Origin: Bacillus sp. EB106-08-02-XG196
Lineage (GTDB): Bacteria > Bacillota > Bacilli > Bacillales > Cytobacillaceae
Assembly: GCF_013396335.1 (NCBI RefSeq)
Contig: NZ_JABWSY010000007.1
Location: 239,317-303,316, forward strand
Direction of reading: 5' to 3'
DNA length: 64,000 nt
Part shown: in pieces, positions 44,004 to 52,705 of the stretch
How the letters are laid out: each line of letters begins with the position of its first letter
Position numbering within the stretch: position 1 is the stretch's first letter
Notes under the pieces: generated by a model
Databases searched by the model: none
The model's input: the letters and a program-made list of their open reading frames with translations, nothing else
Told to the model about the DNA's origin: nothing
Made by a program: the position numbers and the translations under genes

Positions 44004-45314
44004 TTACCAGCCTTTAAGTCCAATTTGTTTTGCTTGTTTTTCAAGGTCTTGATCATATAATTGTGCACCTTGTTTTGCTGTGATGGTTCCACTGCCTACT
44101 TTTGCAGTGATTTGAGGTAAATCTGGACCTTTTAAAGGAATAAGGTATTCTAGTGCTGGTGTGATTTCTTCTGATTCAAAATAGGTTAGAATATCCTTCA
44201 CAGCTGGCATGACATGGTCCGGCACGTTTAATCCTTTTAGGGCAAATGGTCCGATTGGGATCTGTTTCGCTTGATATATTTTTACTCCTTCGGGAGAGAT
44301 AAAATATTCTACCCATTTTTTTGCTGCTTCTAAATTTTGAGTATTCTCATTTACATAAATGGCAGCTGGCATAAACATTGTCAATCCATTACTTTCAGGG
44401 TTATCTCCAGGCTGAGGGAAAAATCCGATGTCATTCATTTGATTTGGATATTGTTTAGCAATTTCCATAAGCCCCTTTGACATATAAGGATACTGCACCC
44501 CGGTACCTTCTGCTAACATTTTTAATCCATCATTAATGCTCGATGATTGAAAGTCGCTATTTAAATAACCCTTCAAATACACTTCGGATAATTTTTCAAA
44601 ACTTCTTAATGCTGTCGGTGTTGTGGCGATATCAACTTTATGAGCTGTTAAATCCTCTGCAAATGTTGGATATTCGGCGATTACATTGTGATTATCTGCG
44701 AGGACAATAAGCTGTGATGTCCACTCTTCCTTATACGTGCCAATAACCGCTGTTTTACCAGCACCCTTAATTTTTTCGCTATTTGCCATCAATTCATTCC
44801 ATGTTTTTGGAATAGATAACCCTAACTCTTTGTAAACCTTTTTATTATACAGCCACCCCCCAGCAAAAGCATTTCCTACTGGGGCCCCGAATACCTTGCC
44901 ATTAACCATAACCGATTTCTTAAAGGGTTCTAATACATCCTTCATAAATGGTTCATTTTTTAAATCCACAAAGTACTCTTCTGGGTTTAAGTCTTGCACA
45001 AGCGAACCTGAATTGTAAAAAACCAAATCAGTCATATCACCTGTTGCTAATCTAGTTTTTATTACCTCATGGCCTTCTACTCCGCTGGGACGTGTTTCAA
45101 TTTCCGTTTTTATGTTATACTTTTTTTCTATATTAGCTGCAACGGCTCTTATTCCATCCTGTTCAATCTGACTATCAAAAAGAATCGTTACGGTAACCTC
45201 TTTGGTGTCTGAATGATTAATAATTCTTCCATCATTACTGCCACAGCCTGTCACAATACTAAAAAATAGTCCTAAATGAACAAATCCTGCTAGTATTTTT
45301 CTTTTGTTCAACAT
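44004..45314 (-). CDS. Second sugar-binding lipoprotein, paralogue of YesO
   Basis: A 436-residue solute-binding lipoprotein with lipobox VTGC (Cys24). It aligns with the importer's binding protein along its whole length (GKTAVIGTYKEEWTSQLIVLADNHNV against GKTAVIGTFKDTWTSQVIVLADNYNV; GAQLYDQDLEKQAKQIGLKGW against GAELYDKDVEKQAKQLGLEGW). It has no permeases of its own and ends at a strong terminator. It lies 56 bases after the yesN-like gene, so it may be cotranscribed with the two-component system. It could widen the substrate range of the importer or act as a sensor accessory; both are inference. Confidence 0.88.
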   Translation of the reverse strand: MLNKRKILAGFVHLGLFFSIVTGCGSNDGRIINHSDTKEVTVTILFDSQIEQDGIRAVAANIEKKYNIKTEIETRPSGVEGHEVIKTRLATGDMTDLVFYNSGSLVQDLNPEEYFVDLKNEPFMKDVLEPFKKSVMVNGKVFGAPVGNAFAGGWLYNKKVYKELGLSIPKTWNELMANSEKIKGAGKTAVIGTYKEEWTSQLIVLADNHNVIAEYPTFAEDLTAHKVDIATTPTALRSFEKLSEVYLKGYLNSDFQSSSINDGLKMLAEGTGVQYPYMSKGLMEIAKQYPNQMNDIGFFPQPGDNPESNGLTMFMPAAIYVNENTQNLEAAKKWVEYFISPEGVKIYQAKQIPIGPFALKGLNVPDHVMPAVKDILTYFESEEITPALEYLIPLKGPDLPQITAKVGSGTITAKQGAQLYDQDLEKQAKQIGLKGW

Positions 45315-45370
45315 ACTGATTCCCGCTTCTTTCTAATCTAATTTCTTTAGATGCATTCAGTGAATGAGTG

Positions 45371-46924
45371 TTAAAAGGAATCTCGATATTGACCCGGGTT
45401 TACTCCAACCTGTTTCTTAAATAATTCAGAAAAATGACGATAGGTATGATACCCTACTTTTTCACTTACATCCGCGACTTTATACCCTTCGCGTAAAAGT
45501 ACTTTAGCCCGTTCCATTCGAAGCTTTGTTACATATTTGATATAGGAAAGTTTCATTTCCTCCTTAAAGAGGAGACTAAAGTATGTTGTATTCATCCCAA
45601 CATACTCCGCAACCTCCTGTAGAGTCAAATCATTTGAGAGGTTCTTTTCTATATATTTACTAGCTTTCTCAACAGCTTCATGCTTTTTATCACGTCGAAC
45701 CTGCAGGAACCAGTCCATAATCATTTCCATTTGATCTTTAAGCCAGCTGAACATTTTCTCTTTTGTATTCAGCATTCTAATTTCAATATGCGGCAGGTAA
45801 TTTCGCTGGGTAATGGTTGATACATCTTCCCCAGTCTCCTTCGCTACTTCCAGTCCCAGATAGATTAGCTTTAGAATTTCTCGTTCTATTACATCAGGAT
45901 TTAACCTTTGGGTTTGGACTTTGTTAATAAATTCATTAAGCTGCCTCAAAAGCCCTGATTTATCACCTGTCCGCAAATAGAAAATAATCGCCTCTTCTTG
46001 TTCCGACAAATCGCCTGGAATATTGGGATTCTCCCCAATTTCCTCAAATCGCGTCCATTCTCCTTGTTCCATAAACTGCCCATATCGTAATGCTTGCTGT
46101 GCTTCTTTATAACTTTTAACTGCATCAGTAAGATATTGATAGGTCCGTCCAGAGCCAACTGTGATGCCATGTTGACCCGGCAGATATAATAATTCCTTTA
46201 AAAGCTCTGAACTATCTTTTTGAAAATGAAAAATGACAAGTAAATGTTCTTTCCCATTTCGAAGATACAATGAAAAGTAGGACGAGTGACTTGGGATGTC
46301 AGGTATTCTTTCTGAAAGAGCCAGTACTGTTACTCCGACAATATCGTTTAATTCTTCTCCAAAGCTATTCCGCCACCTTGGTAATGCTTCTTCTCCCTGA
46401 AGAAGTAAATCCAATGCAGCTTCTTCTCCCTGAAGAAGTAAATCCAATGCAGCTTCTTCTCCCTGAAGAAGTAAATCCAATGCAGCTTTTTCGATCAGAA
46501 CATTTCGACTGTCCTCTAATGTTTCCTTAAGAGAAAGGACCTTTTTTTGCTCATTTATTTTTTCAAGTGTTCTCTTTAGTGTTTCCTCCATCATCGGAAT
46601 CGTGATTGGCTTTTCTAAATAGTCTGATACTCCAAGCTTCAGTGCCTTTTTTACATATTCGAATTCATTGAACCCGCTAAAAACAATACAGATAATTTCC
46701 GGTGCACATGCTAGAATTTTCTCAACCACCTGTAAGCCGTCCATTCCAGGCATTCGAATATCTGTAAAAACAATATCAGGTGAATGGGTTTCTACTAAAT
46801 CAATCGCTGCAAACCCATTTGTCGCAGTGCCGACTAATTCAATCCCGTACTTTGACCAATCGATCATCATCTGCAGGCCTTGAAGGACAATGTATTCATC
46901 ATCAAAAATAACTGCCTTTAACAT
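45371..46924 (-). CDS. yesN: YesN-type AraC response regulator with triplicated linker segment
   Basis: A 517-residue response regulator. The receiver domain covers residues 1-120 (FDDEY, Asp55 in FTDIRMPG, EKPITI), then come a linker and a middle domain, and the last 100 residues are an AraC double helix-turn-helix (LTLQEVAEYVGMNTTYFSLLF, VGYHTYRHFSELFKKQVGVNPGQYRD). Residues 147-179 are three identical copies of AALDLLLQGEE, encoded by three exact 33-base repeats; the sequence reads as a normal YesN linker with two extra units. Its ATG overlaps the kinase stop by 7 bases. It should activate the importer and hydrolase genes when phosphorylated. Confidence 0.92.
   Translation of the reverse strand: MLKAVIFDDEYIVLQGLQMMIDWSKYGIELVGTATNGFAAIDLVETHSPDIVFTDIRMPGMDGLQVVEKILACAPEIICIVFSGFNEFEYVKKALKLGVSDYLEKPITIPMMEETLKRTLEKINEQKKVLSLKETLEDSRNVLIEKAALDLLLQGEEAALDLLLQGEEAALDLLLQGEEALPRWRNSFGEELNDIVGVTVLALSERIPDIPSHSSYFSLYLRNGKEHLLVIFHFQKDSSELLKELLYLPGQHGITVGSGRTYQYLTDAVKSYKEAQQALRYGQFMEQGEWTRFEEIGENPNIPGDLSEQEEAIIFYLRTGDKSGLLRQLNEFINKVQTQRLNPDVIEREILKLIYLGLEVAKETGEDVSTITQRNYLPHIEIRMLNTKEKMFSWLKDQMEMIMDWFLQVRRDKKHEAVEKASKYIEKNLSNDLTLQEVAEYVGMNTTYFSLLFKEEMKLSYIKYVTKLRMERAKVLLREGYKVADVSEKVGYHTYRHFSELFKKQVGVNPGQYRDSF
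46387..46485. repeat. Three exact 33-base tandem repeats inside yesN
   Basis: Units at 46387-46419, 46420-46452 and 46453-46485 are identical as read. Each is 11 codons, so the frame is kept. The sequence after the third copy diverges at once. The pattern indicates recent duplication by slippage or unequal recombination, unless it is an assembly artefact. Confidence 0.93.
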
Positions 46925-48690
46925 TGCTTCTCCTCCTTAGCTTCCCGAAACCTTATCTCTATGCAGGTTCCTTCATTTACCTTACTTGTTAATGTAAGCG
47001 TACTGTCTTGCCCGTACAACAACATCAGTCTTTCCCGAACATTTTTAAGTCCATAACCGCTCTCAGTTACACTCAGATCCTCAATTCCAACACCATCATC
47101 AGAAATGGTAAAAATCATCCAATCTCCTTCGATTCGTCCTTTTAGCTCAATGGTCCCTTCCCCAAATTTTGGCTCTAAACCGTGATAGATAGCATTTTCC
47201 ACAAACGGCTGAAGCAGCAGTTTAAGAATTGGTTTCTCAAGTAAGTTTGGGTCAACTTCCTCGATATAACGAAAACGGTCTCGATATCGGAAATTTTGAA
47301 TGGTCAAATAGTGGTGAATATGCTCCAATTCCTTTGATATTGGTATCAAATCTTCTCCTTTATTTAAGCTCAGTTTGAAGGTTTCAGATAAAGCGACTGC
47401 AATTTCTGCAATATCTTGATTTTTTTGTAGGATTGCCATCCAATAAATGGAATCCAGCGTATTGTATAAAAAATGTGGTTTAATTTGAGCCTGCAAGGCA
47501 CGAAGTTCTGCCTCCCGTTCTTTTAACTGTGAATGGACAAGCCGCTCATTTAACTCGATATTTTCAACCGTAATTCTTTGGAATGTTTCTCCAATCGCTC
47601 CAATTGTGTCAGTTTCATTATTTCCGCCTGATCCCAAAAGCCCTTTTGCCCAGTCAAACGTCATTTTCTTTAATTGCACCCAAGGCCGGGCAACTTTTCC
47701 AGAAAGAATGTAAGAAATAAATAAAGCGATGAACGCAATACTGGATGCAATACTGGCTGTAATAATTCCAATTTTGTTAGACTGCTTTAGAAGGTCCTTT
47801 TCTTTTGTGATATAGGTTAACGTCCAGCTTGTCGTCTGATTGGTATAACTGCTGACAAGATACCCTTTATTTTTTAATGTCTCAAAACTTGATAAGGTAT
47901 TCTTCCCTTCACTTATCTCCGTATTTAAGCTAGAGGGATTGCTAAAAACCGTATTTCCCCCATCCCTAGCCGAATCTATCACAGCTATTACACTATCACT
48001 ATCATCTTTTAACACTCTCGAAAACATTGATTTTTTGATATTAACCACTAGTAAGCCAATTTGCTTTGTGTCAAAAACATTTTGTGGATCGCGTAATAGT
48101 TTAACAGAAGAAAAAGTAGTATCATCCTCTTCATTGGCGAGGACATTATAACTTAAGAAAATAGGCCTTCCCTGCGTGTTAACGCTCTTCTTATACCAAT
48201 CTGTTTTAGAAATCTCATTGTATATTTTACTTGTATGGTACTTGCCGATACTCTTATCATTTCCGTAACACACAGGGCGAAAATAAACGTCAAATAAACA
48301 AACCGAATCAATATCCTGCGTATCAATAAAATAGCTGGATATTAAATCCTGCATTCGTTTCGTTGTGTTCTCGTCCAAACCATTTTTCCCTACTTCGGAA
48401 AAAGCCGCGCTGTCGACCAATTCTTCGCGAACACTATCGCTCCATGAAATGACACGTTCCATATTAATGATGTTTCGAAATAACAAATCCGTCACTTCAC
48501 TGGAAGTCCGAAGATTATTACCCGTGGTTTCTAATTGATTTTGAACAAGTGTATTTTTTGCGATATTAAAAGAAATAAAGCCTAGCAATAATAGTGGTAA
48601 AATGGAGAGGCAGATCATAATTAAAAAGTACTTATATCTTATTTTGTCATTGCGGAGATGGTTTCTGACTCTTCTGATTATTAATCTCAT
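46918..48690 (-). CDS. yesM: YesM-type sensor histidine kinase
   Basis: A 590-residue membrane kinase. An N-terminal helix (YFLIMICLSILPLLLLGFISF), a large extracellular Cache-like sensor domain and a second helix (IGIITASIASSIAFIALFISYIL) precede a HAMP-like region. The HisK_3 phospho-acceptor His is in ALQAQIKPHFLYNTLDSIYW, and the ATPase domain follows (NAIYHGLEPKFG, DDGVGI, GYGLKNVRERL). I start at 48690 (GGCGGT upstream): a 31-codon extension would translate a 15-base inverted repeat in the leader. It partners YesN; the likely signal is extracellular pectin or rhamnoside fragments. Confidence 0.92.
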   Translation of the reverse strand: MRLIIRRVRNHLRNDKIRYKYFLIMICLSILPLLLLGFISFNIAKNTLVQNQLETTGNNLRTSSEVTDLLFRNIINMERVISWSDSVREELVDSAAFSEVGKNGLDENTTKRMQDLISSYFIDTQDIDSVCLFDVYFRPVCYGNDKSIGKYHTSKIYNEISKTDWYKKSVNTQGRPIFLSYNVLANEEDDTTFSSVKLLRDPQNVFDTKQIGLLVVNIKKSMFSRVLKDDSDSVIAVIDSARDGGNTVFSNPSSLNTEISEGKNTLSSFETLKNKGYLVSSYTNQTTSWTLTYITKEKDLLKQSNKIGIITASIASSIAFIALFISYILSGKVARPWVQLKKMTFDWAKGLLGSGGNNETDTIGAIGETFQRITVENIELNERLVHSQLKEREAELRALQAQIKPHFLYNTLDSIYWMAILQKNQDIAEIAVALSETFKLSLNKGEDLIPISKELEHIHHYLTIQNFRYRDRFRYIEEVDPNLLEKPILKLLLQPFVENAIYHGLEPKFGEGTIELKGRIEGDWMIFTISDDGVGIEDLSVTESGYGLKNVRERLMLLYGQDSTLTLTSKVNEGTCIEIRFREAKEEKQC

Positions 48691-48708
48691 GATTGACCGC
48701 CCTATTAC

Positions 48709-48756
48709 TTTAATATAGTAATCATAAACTGAAATATAATGGATTACTATATTAAA
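48709..48756. repeat. 15-base perfect inverted repeat in the yesM leader
   Basis: TTTAATATAGTAATC (48709-48723) and GATTACTATATTAAA (48742-48756) are perfect arms separated by 18 bases. They lie just before the yesM ribosome site. They may form an RNA hairpin or an operator. Confidence 0.7.
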
Positions 48757-48773
48757 ATTAGAAATTACGTACA

Positions 48774-48795
48774 GCCCCTGCATTTAAGCAAGGGC
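48774..48795 (-). terminator. Hairpin after the short rhamnosidase-like gene
   Basis: GCCCCTGC and GCAAGGGC arms with a six-base loop lie 28 bases past the stop. There is no clear T run on the minus strand, so termination may be partial. Confidence 0.5.
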
Positions 48796-48822
48796 TTCTG
48801 CAGCGTACTGGATTAACTTTTC

Positions 48823-50391
48823 TTAAAGGTTGTACTTTCTTATTAAATAGGTTGGTGTACAGCTCCAAGCATGGCAATAGCTATTTATTATATGGCTGCC
48901 ATAGGGTGAAAATTCTTTGTTTTGTGGATCATATAGTTCCCAGAACGTATCCGCTCCATCTTGAATCATCCCACCCCAGTAGGCTTTCATTTCTGAAATC
49001 GCAAGCTCTTTTTCTCCTGAAACTATCAGTGCTTCTACGAGATGATGGTACATATAAGGAGTAGCAATTCCAACCTCAGGCTTTTCTTTTAATAATCGGA
49101 TCATTAGGTTTTGGTTTTCTTCCTTAGTCAAGATCCCTGCAAGTACCATCCAAATTTGGCTTGCCCAAGAGACTTGTCGATCACCGCCGCTAATAAAAAA
49201 TTGCAGGGTTTCATCCCATAAATAGTTTTTTGTGGCTTCAACTATTTCTGGTAAACAGTCTTCCAATCTGACTGTTTCAGGTGCATTTAATTCTTTTCCA
49301 AGTCGAATAGCCTGTTTCAATGTATAGATTAACACAGCTTGTGATGGAGTTTGTTTGTTTAGCCCTTCCTGCCAATCGATAAATGACCACCAATCGTTAG
49401 AATCATTAACAATATGATGCTCATCTAAACGTTCAAGCGCAAGTTCAATCTGGCGATAGGCTATTAGCCATAGCTCCTTTAAAGTCTCTAAATCGCCTGT
49501 TGAAAGATAGTAATCATGTAATGTTGAAACAAAGAACAAGGAATAATCGAATAGATAGGTATCATCTGCAATCAGGGTTGGTGCAACAAAAACATTTGCC
49601 GCAACCCTTCCTTTTGCATCTGGAACACCTGCAAATAGGTAAAGACAACGTTTAACTAAATCATAGTTTTTGAATGTTTCATAGTTGGCTAATGCCTGCA
49701 ACCGTAAATCGCCGAGCCAGAGTCTGCGATCTCGTTTCGGTCCGTCTTCAAATACATCCTGCATGCAATCTGCCAGTGTTTTAATGCTAATCTCGTCCAT
49801 TTTTTGAAGGAGATCATCTTGGTGGGAAATGGTCTGTACATTTTTACTATTTGCGGAGGTTACTGCTCTGCATTCTATATTTTCAAAGACAACACGATAT
49901 TTTGGCGATGTATCTATTATCTCAAATTTCACGTACCTAAAGCTGTACCTGCGGGGTAACTTAATCACAGCTGGCAATACATCCACAAAAATCAATTCTT
50001 CCTGAAGCCATGAGCTGCTTAGCCAACCATCGGAGTTTTCAAAGGGTTCAGCCATTTCAACTGGCATTTCACCAATTGTCAGCTTCAATTTAAGCGGTGC
50101 ATCTGGCGGACTGCCCGCTGGCCGAATATTAATTGAAAGATAACCTACCTGGTGATCGCCAAAATCAAGAATAAATGAATCCTTTTTGCTAAATTCATTT
50201 TCTAGTAGAGTGGATGCCGGGGCCGCATACTCTGCCCTCCAGCCATGAATCACTTCTTTATCTCCTTTTATTTCTACAATAGCAGTTGGCTTCACAATAG
50301 TTTCGCGAAGTTCCGGTTTTAATTTTCCAGCTAATTCGATAAGTGGTTCATTTCGTACAATCTCTTGATTTTCTAATTTTTGAATGCTCAT
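48823..50391 (-). CDS. Short GH78-like rhamnosidase family protein
   Basis: A 522-residue cytoplasmic protein with one beta domain and a GH78-like helical barrel: DVFEDGPKRDRRLWLGDLRLQALANYETFKNYDLVKRCLYLF in place of DxPxxCPQRDERLGWTGD, and FWELYDPQNKEFSPYGSHIINSYCHAWSCTPTYLI near the C-terminus. It is about half the length of the two other rhamnosidases here and lacks their N-terminal modules, yet it has a good ribosome site and intact ends, so it is a short family type rather than a truncation. A cre box and a YesN-like motif precede it. Substrate is unknown; rhamnosides are likely. Confidence 0.8.
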   Translation of the reverse strand: MSIQKLENQEIVRNEPLIELAGKLKPELRETIVKPTAIVEIKGDKEVIHGWRAEYAAPASTLLENEFSKKDSFILDFGDHQVGYLSINIRPAGSPPDAPLKLKLTIGEMPVEMAEPFENSDGWLSSSWLQEELIFVDVLPAVIKLPRRYSFRYVKFEIIDTSPKYRVVFENIECRAVTSANSKNVQTISHQDDLLQKMDEISIKTLADCMQDVFEDGPKRDRRLWLGDLRLQALANYETFKNYDLVKRCLYLFAGVPDAKGRVAANVFVAPTLIADDTYLFDYSLFFVSTLHDYYLSTGDLETLKELWLIAYRQIELALERLDEHHIVNDSNDWWSFIDWQEGLNKQTPSQAVLIYTLKQAIRLGKELNAPETVRLEDCLPEIVEATKNYLWDETLQFFISGGDRQVSWASQIWMVLAGILTKEENQNLMIRLLKEKPEVGIATPYMYHHLVEALIVSGEKELAISEMKAYWGGMIQDGADTFWELYDPQNKEFSPYGSHIINSYCHAWSCTPTYLIRKYNL

Positions 50392-50446
50392 ATCACTAAC
50401 TCCAACTTTTTCAATTTAGCCCTAGTTTAAGTTAATTAAATATAGA

Positions 50447-50490
50447 TTGAAAGCGTTATATTTTTGGATTATGTCTGTTTTTTTTAGGCA
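50447..50490 (-). promoter_or_regulatory. cre box and T-tract motif before the short rhamnosidase gene
   Basis: TTGAAAGCGTTATA (50447-50460) is cre-like. Next to it GGATTATGTCTG followed by eight T (50466-50485) resembles one unit of the 20-base direct repeats found before the GH3 and importer genes; a second unit is weak. Confidence 0.5.
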
Positions 50491-50499
50491 TTAACCAAA

Positions 50500-50551
50500 C
50501 CAGAGGGACGGCTCTTCTGGCACAAAAGTGCCAGAAGAGCCGTCCCTCTGG
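50500..50551. repeat. 24-base perfect inverted repeat, four-base loop
   Basis: Arms 50500-50523 and 50528-50551 are exact complements, with core GGGACGGCTCTTCTGGCAC, around AAAA. It lies between the EIIA gene stop and the rhamnosidase promoter. The strong hairpin could end the EIIA transcript, although no T run follows. Its GTGCCAG ends resemble the element at 63665, so it may be a dispersed repeat. Confidence 0.85.
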
Positions 50552-50555
50552 TATT

Positions 50556-51023
50556 TTACTTCGTAATTCTTACCCCTTCTTCTTCAATGACGACTTTTTC
50601 GTTTTCAGCCAAGTTAGTGAATATCACTGGTGTAATAATCGAAGGTACTTTGTCTTTAATGGATTGAAAGTCAGCTTCAAGCAGCTTTTGACCCTTTTGG
50701 ACACTTTGACCATCACTTACAAACGCTGTAAAACCTTCACCATTTAGAGAAACTGTCTCAAGACCAACATGAATTAATATTTCCCTGCCATCAGTTGACT
50801 TTACACTAATCGCATGTTTTGTGGGAAATACACTGATTACTTCTCCATCAACAGGAGAAACAACTGTACCATTTATAGGATTTATAGCAAAACCATCACC
50901 AATCATTTTTTGAGAAAACACAGGATCTGGAACAACATCTAGAGGTACGATTTCGCCTTCTAATGGCTGCAAAATCGTATTATCACTTTCAACCTTTTTA
51001 CTTTTGAATAAATTTTTAAACAT
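50556..51023 (-). CDS. crr: PTS glucose-type EIIA protein
   Basis: A 155-residue free-standing EIIA of the glucose family. The phosphorylated histidine is His85 in EILIHVGLETVSLNG, with partner His70 in FPTKHAISVKS (His90 and His75 in E. coli Crr). It passes phosphate from HPr to a EIIBC and may take part in catabolite signalling. No EIIBC gene adjoins it. AAGGCGGT precedes the ATG. It is a single-gene unit. Confidence 0.92.
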   Translation of the reverse strand: MFKNLFKSKKVESDNTILQPLEGEIVPLDVVPDPVFSQKMIGDGFAINPINGTVVSPVDGEVISVFPTKHAISVKSTDGREILIHVGLETVSLNGEGFTAFVSDGQSVQKGQKLLEADFQSIKDKVPSIITPVIFTNLAENEKVVIEEEGVRITK

Positions 51024-51155
51024 ATATAAAACCGCCTTTTATTGAATTAAATGGATAACTTATTAAGCAATGAAACCATTTTATCACTATATTATTTTCT
51101 CCTATTGTTCTAACTTTATCAAAACATAAGCATTTTCTACTTTTAAAAAAATAAA

Positions 51156-51178
51156 AACTCCGCTAAGTGTGCGAAGTT
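51156..51178 (-). terminator. Terminator after the 116-residue gene
   Basis: Arms AACTCCGC and GCGAAGTT pair on the minus strand, with one G-U, and are followed by TTTTTATTTTTTT. Confidence 0.75.
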
Positions 51179-51187
51179 AGGGTAAGA

Positions 51188-51538
51188 TTATGCCATTTTA
51201 CCAAATGCCGTACTAAGATTTTTCAATGTATATAATCTAGCAGTTAAGATAAACAAATCATGATAGTTGTTTTTCACATATTCATCAATAATAGTTATTC
51301 CTTGCTGCAATCTATCAACTAAATAAAACGTATACTTACCATCCCAGTCAAACTGATTTATTCTAATAAGTTCATCTGCTAATATTTGAAACTTAAAATC
51401 TTCAATCCAAAGATTAACCTGATACAATTTATCTGAATTAATTCGAAAGCTGTTTTTATTTTTTTGACGATGGATAAATTCGATAAACTCTTTTATATTT
51501 TCTGCCAAATTCATAGCCTTTTGCCTTTCGAAGTACAT
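51188..51538 (-). CDS. Small protein of unknown function
   Basis: A 116-residue soluble, mostly helical protein (LYQVNLWIEDFKFQILADELIRINQFDWDGKYTFYLVDRLQQGITIIDEYVKN). No motif is recognised. GGAGGAG lies ten bases before the ATG; an ATG eight codons in, after AAAGG, is an alternative. It is monocistronic with a clear terminator, and diverges from the proline operon. Confidence 0.65.
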   Translation of the reverse strand: MYFERQKAMNLAENIKEFIEFIHRQKNKNSFRINSDKLYQVNLWIEDFKFQILADELIRINQFDWDGKYTFYLVDRLQQGITIIDEYVKNNYHDLFILTARLYTLKNLSTAFGKMA

Positions 51539-51850
51539 ACACCCATCTCCTCCATGTCTAATATCTCTAAGAAAAGTTTATGTAAAAGGTGGGTGTTATG
51601 CTACAAAGTGAAATTAACCTCGTACCCGCTATCACTGTCCAACAAAACCTCAAATTTCCCCTTGAGAGACGATTTTCGTGCCTGAGAGCTCTTTTTGATT
51701 AATGAAAAGGTGGTATTTTGCCTCATGCTCACTAATTAGGTCATATACACATTATTTCCCTTTTTTCCCTTGAAATCGATTTCTCACATGTTAGTATTAG
51801 GTCATTGAAAAAAACAAGAACAACAATACGAACAATATGGGAGAGATTGC
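51539..51850 (+). promoter_or_regulatory. Gap before the proline operon with a sigma-A-like promoter
   Basis: The 312-base gap holds TTGAAA (51770-51775), a 16-base spacer and TAGTAT (51792-51797), about 50 bases before the first start codon. I find no canonical T-box (AGGGTGG.ACCGCG) or terminator in the leader, which argues against tRNA-Pro control. The leftmost 180 bases show nothing else I can name. Confidence 0.55.
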
Positions 51851-52705
51851 ATGTTAGGAAAAAAGAAAATTGCGTTTATTGGAGCTGGATCGATGGCGGA
51901 AGCGATGATTTCAGGAATCGTACATTCTACGAAAGTTCCACCAAAAAATATCATTGTAACCAATCGGAGCAACAACCACCGATTAAAAGAATTACAGAAG
52001 AAATACGGAATCACTGGGGTAAATCGAGATAACCTAGATCTGAATAATATTGATATCATCGTCCTCGCTATGAAACCAAAAGATGCAGAAGCCTCATTAA
52101 AATCAATGTTTGACACCATACAACCAAATCACTTAATCCTGTCTGTTTTAGCTGGTATAACCACCTCATTTATCGAAAAGAATGTTCCGTTTGAGCAACA
52201 AGTAATACGGGTTATGCCAAATACATCTAGCATGATTGGGGAATCGGCTACGGCAATCTCCGCCGGAAAACACACCTCAAATCAAAACATTTCAATCACA
52301 GAAGAGCTGTTGCAATGTATTGGTGAAGTCTACGTTATACCAGAAGAAAAAATGGATCTCTTTACAGGGATTGCTGGAAGTGGACCCGCCTATTTTTATT
52401 ACTTAATGGAGCACATGGAAAAAGAAGCAAAACTAGGCGGCCTGAATTCACAGATTATTCGGCGAATTATTGCCCAAACAGTTGTTGGCGCAGCAAAAAT
52501 GATACAAGAACACGGTACGTCCCCAAAGATTCTTAGAGAGAATGTAACATCTCCTAATGGAACAACCGCAGCAGGTTTAGAGGCACTTAAGGGGAATGGC
52601 GGTGGAAAAGCAATCGCTGAGGCCATAAAACATGCCGCCTATCGCTCCAAAGAGATTAGCATACAGCTAGAAAAACCTAAGTTAGGCACAGGAGTGATTG
52701 GATGA
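51851..52705 (+). CDS. proH: Pyrroline-5-carboxylate reductase
   Basis: A 284-residue NADPH-dependent reductase for the last step of proline synthesis. KIAFIGAGSMAEAMISGI is the Rossmann loop; VIRVMPNTSSMIGESATAIS and the C-terminal GIAGSGPAYFYYLMEHM and LRENVTSPNGTTAAGLEALK are family signatures. GGGAGAG precedes the ATG. It is the first gene of a proC-proB-proA operon directly followed by a proline symporter, the gene content of the osmostress proHJ/A type of Bacillus. The symbol reflects that context; proC is the generic name. Confidence 0.92.
   Translation: MLGKKKIAFIGAGSMAEAMISGIVHSTKVPPKNIIVTNRSNNHRLKELQKKYGITGVNRDNLDLNNIDIIVLAMKPKDAEASLKSMFDTIQPNHLILSVLAGITTSFIEKNVPFEQQVIRVMPNTSSMIGESATAISAGKHTSNQNISITEELLQCIGEVYVIPEEKMDLFTGIAGSGPAYFYYLMEHMEKEAKLGGLNSQIIRRIIAQTVVGAAKMIQEHGTSPKILRENVTSPNGTTAAGLEALKGNGGGKAIAEAIKHAAYRSKEISIQLEKPKLGTGVIG

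Noticed and set aside
46270..46530. 86-codon plus-strand frame with repeated LLLPEEVNPMQ
   Set aside because: It is the reverse complement of the three 33-base repeats in yesN, not an independent repeat protein.
51590..51740. Possible T-box leader before the proline operon (GGTGGGTG and CTCGTACCC fragments)
   Set aside because: The conserved AGGGTGG.ACCGCG segment and a terminator/anti-terminator pair are not present, and the fragments are not in the right order or spacing.
51802..52119. 105-codon minus-strand frame over the start of proH
   Set aside because: It covers the proH promoter and coding start in antisense and has a Phe/Ser-rich nonsense composition.
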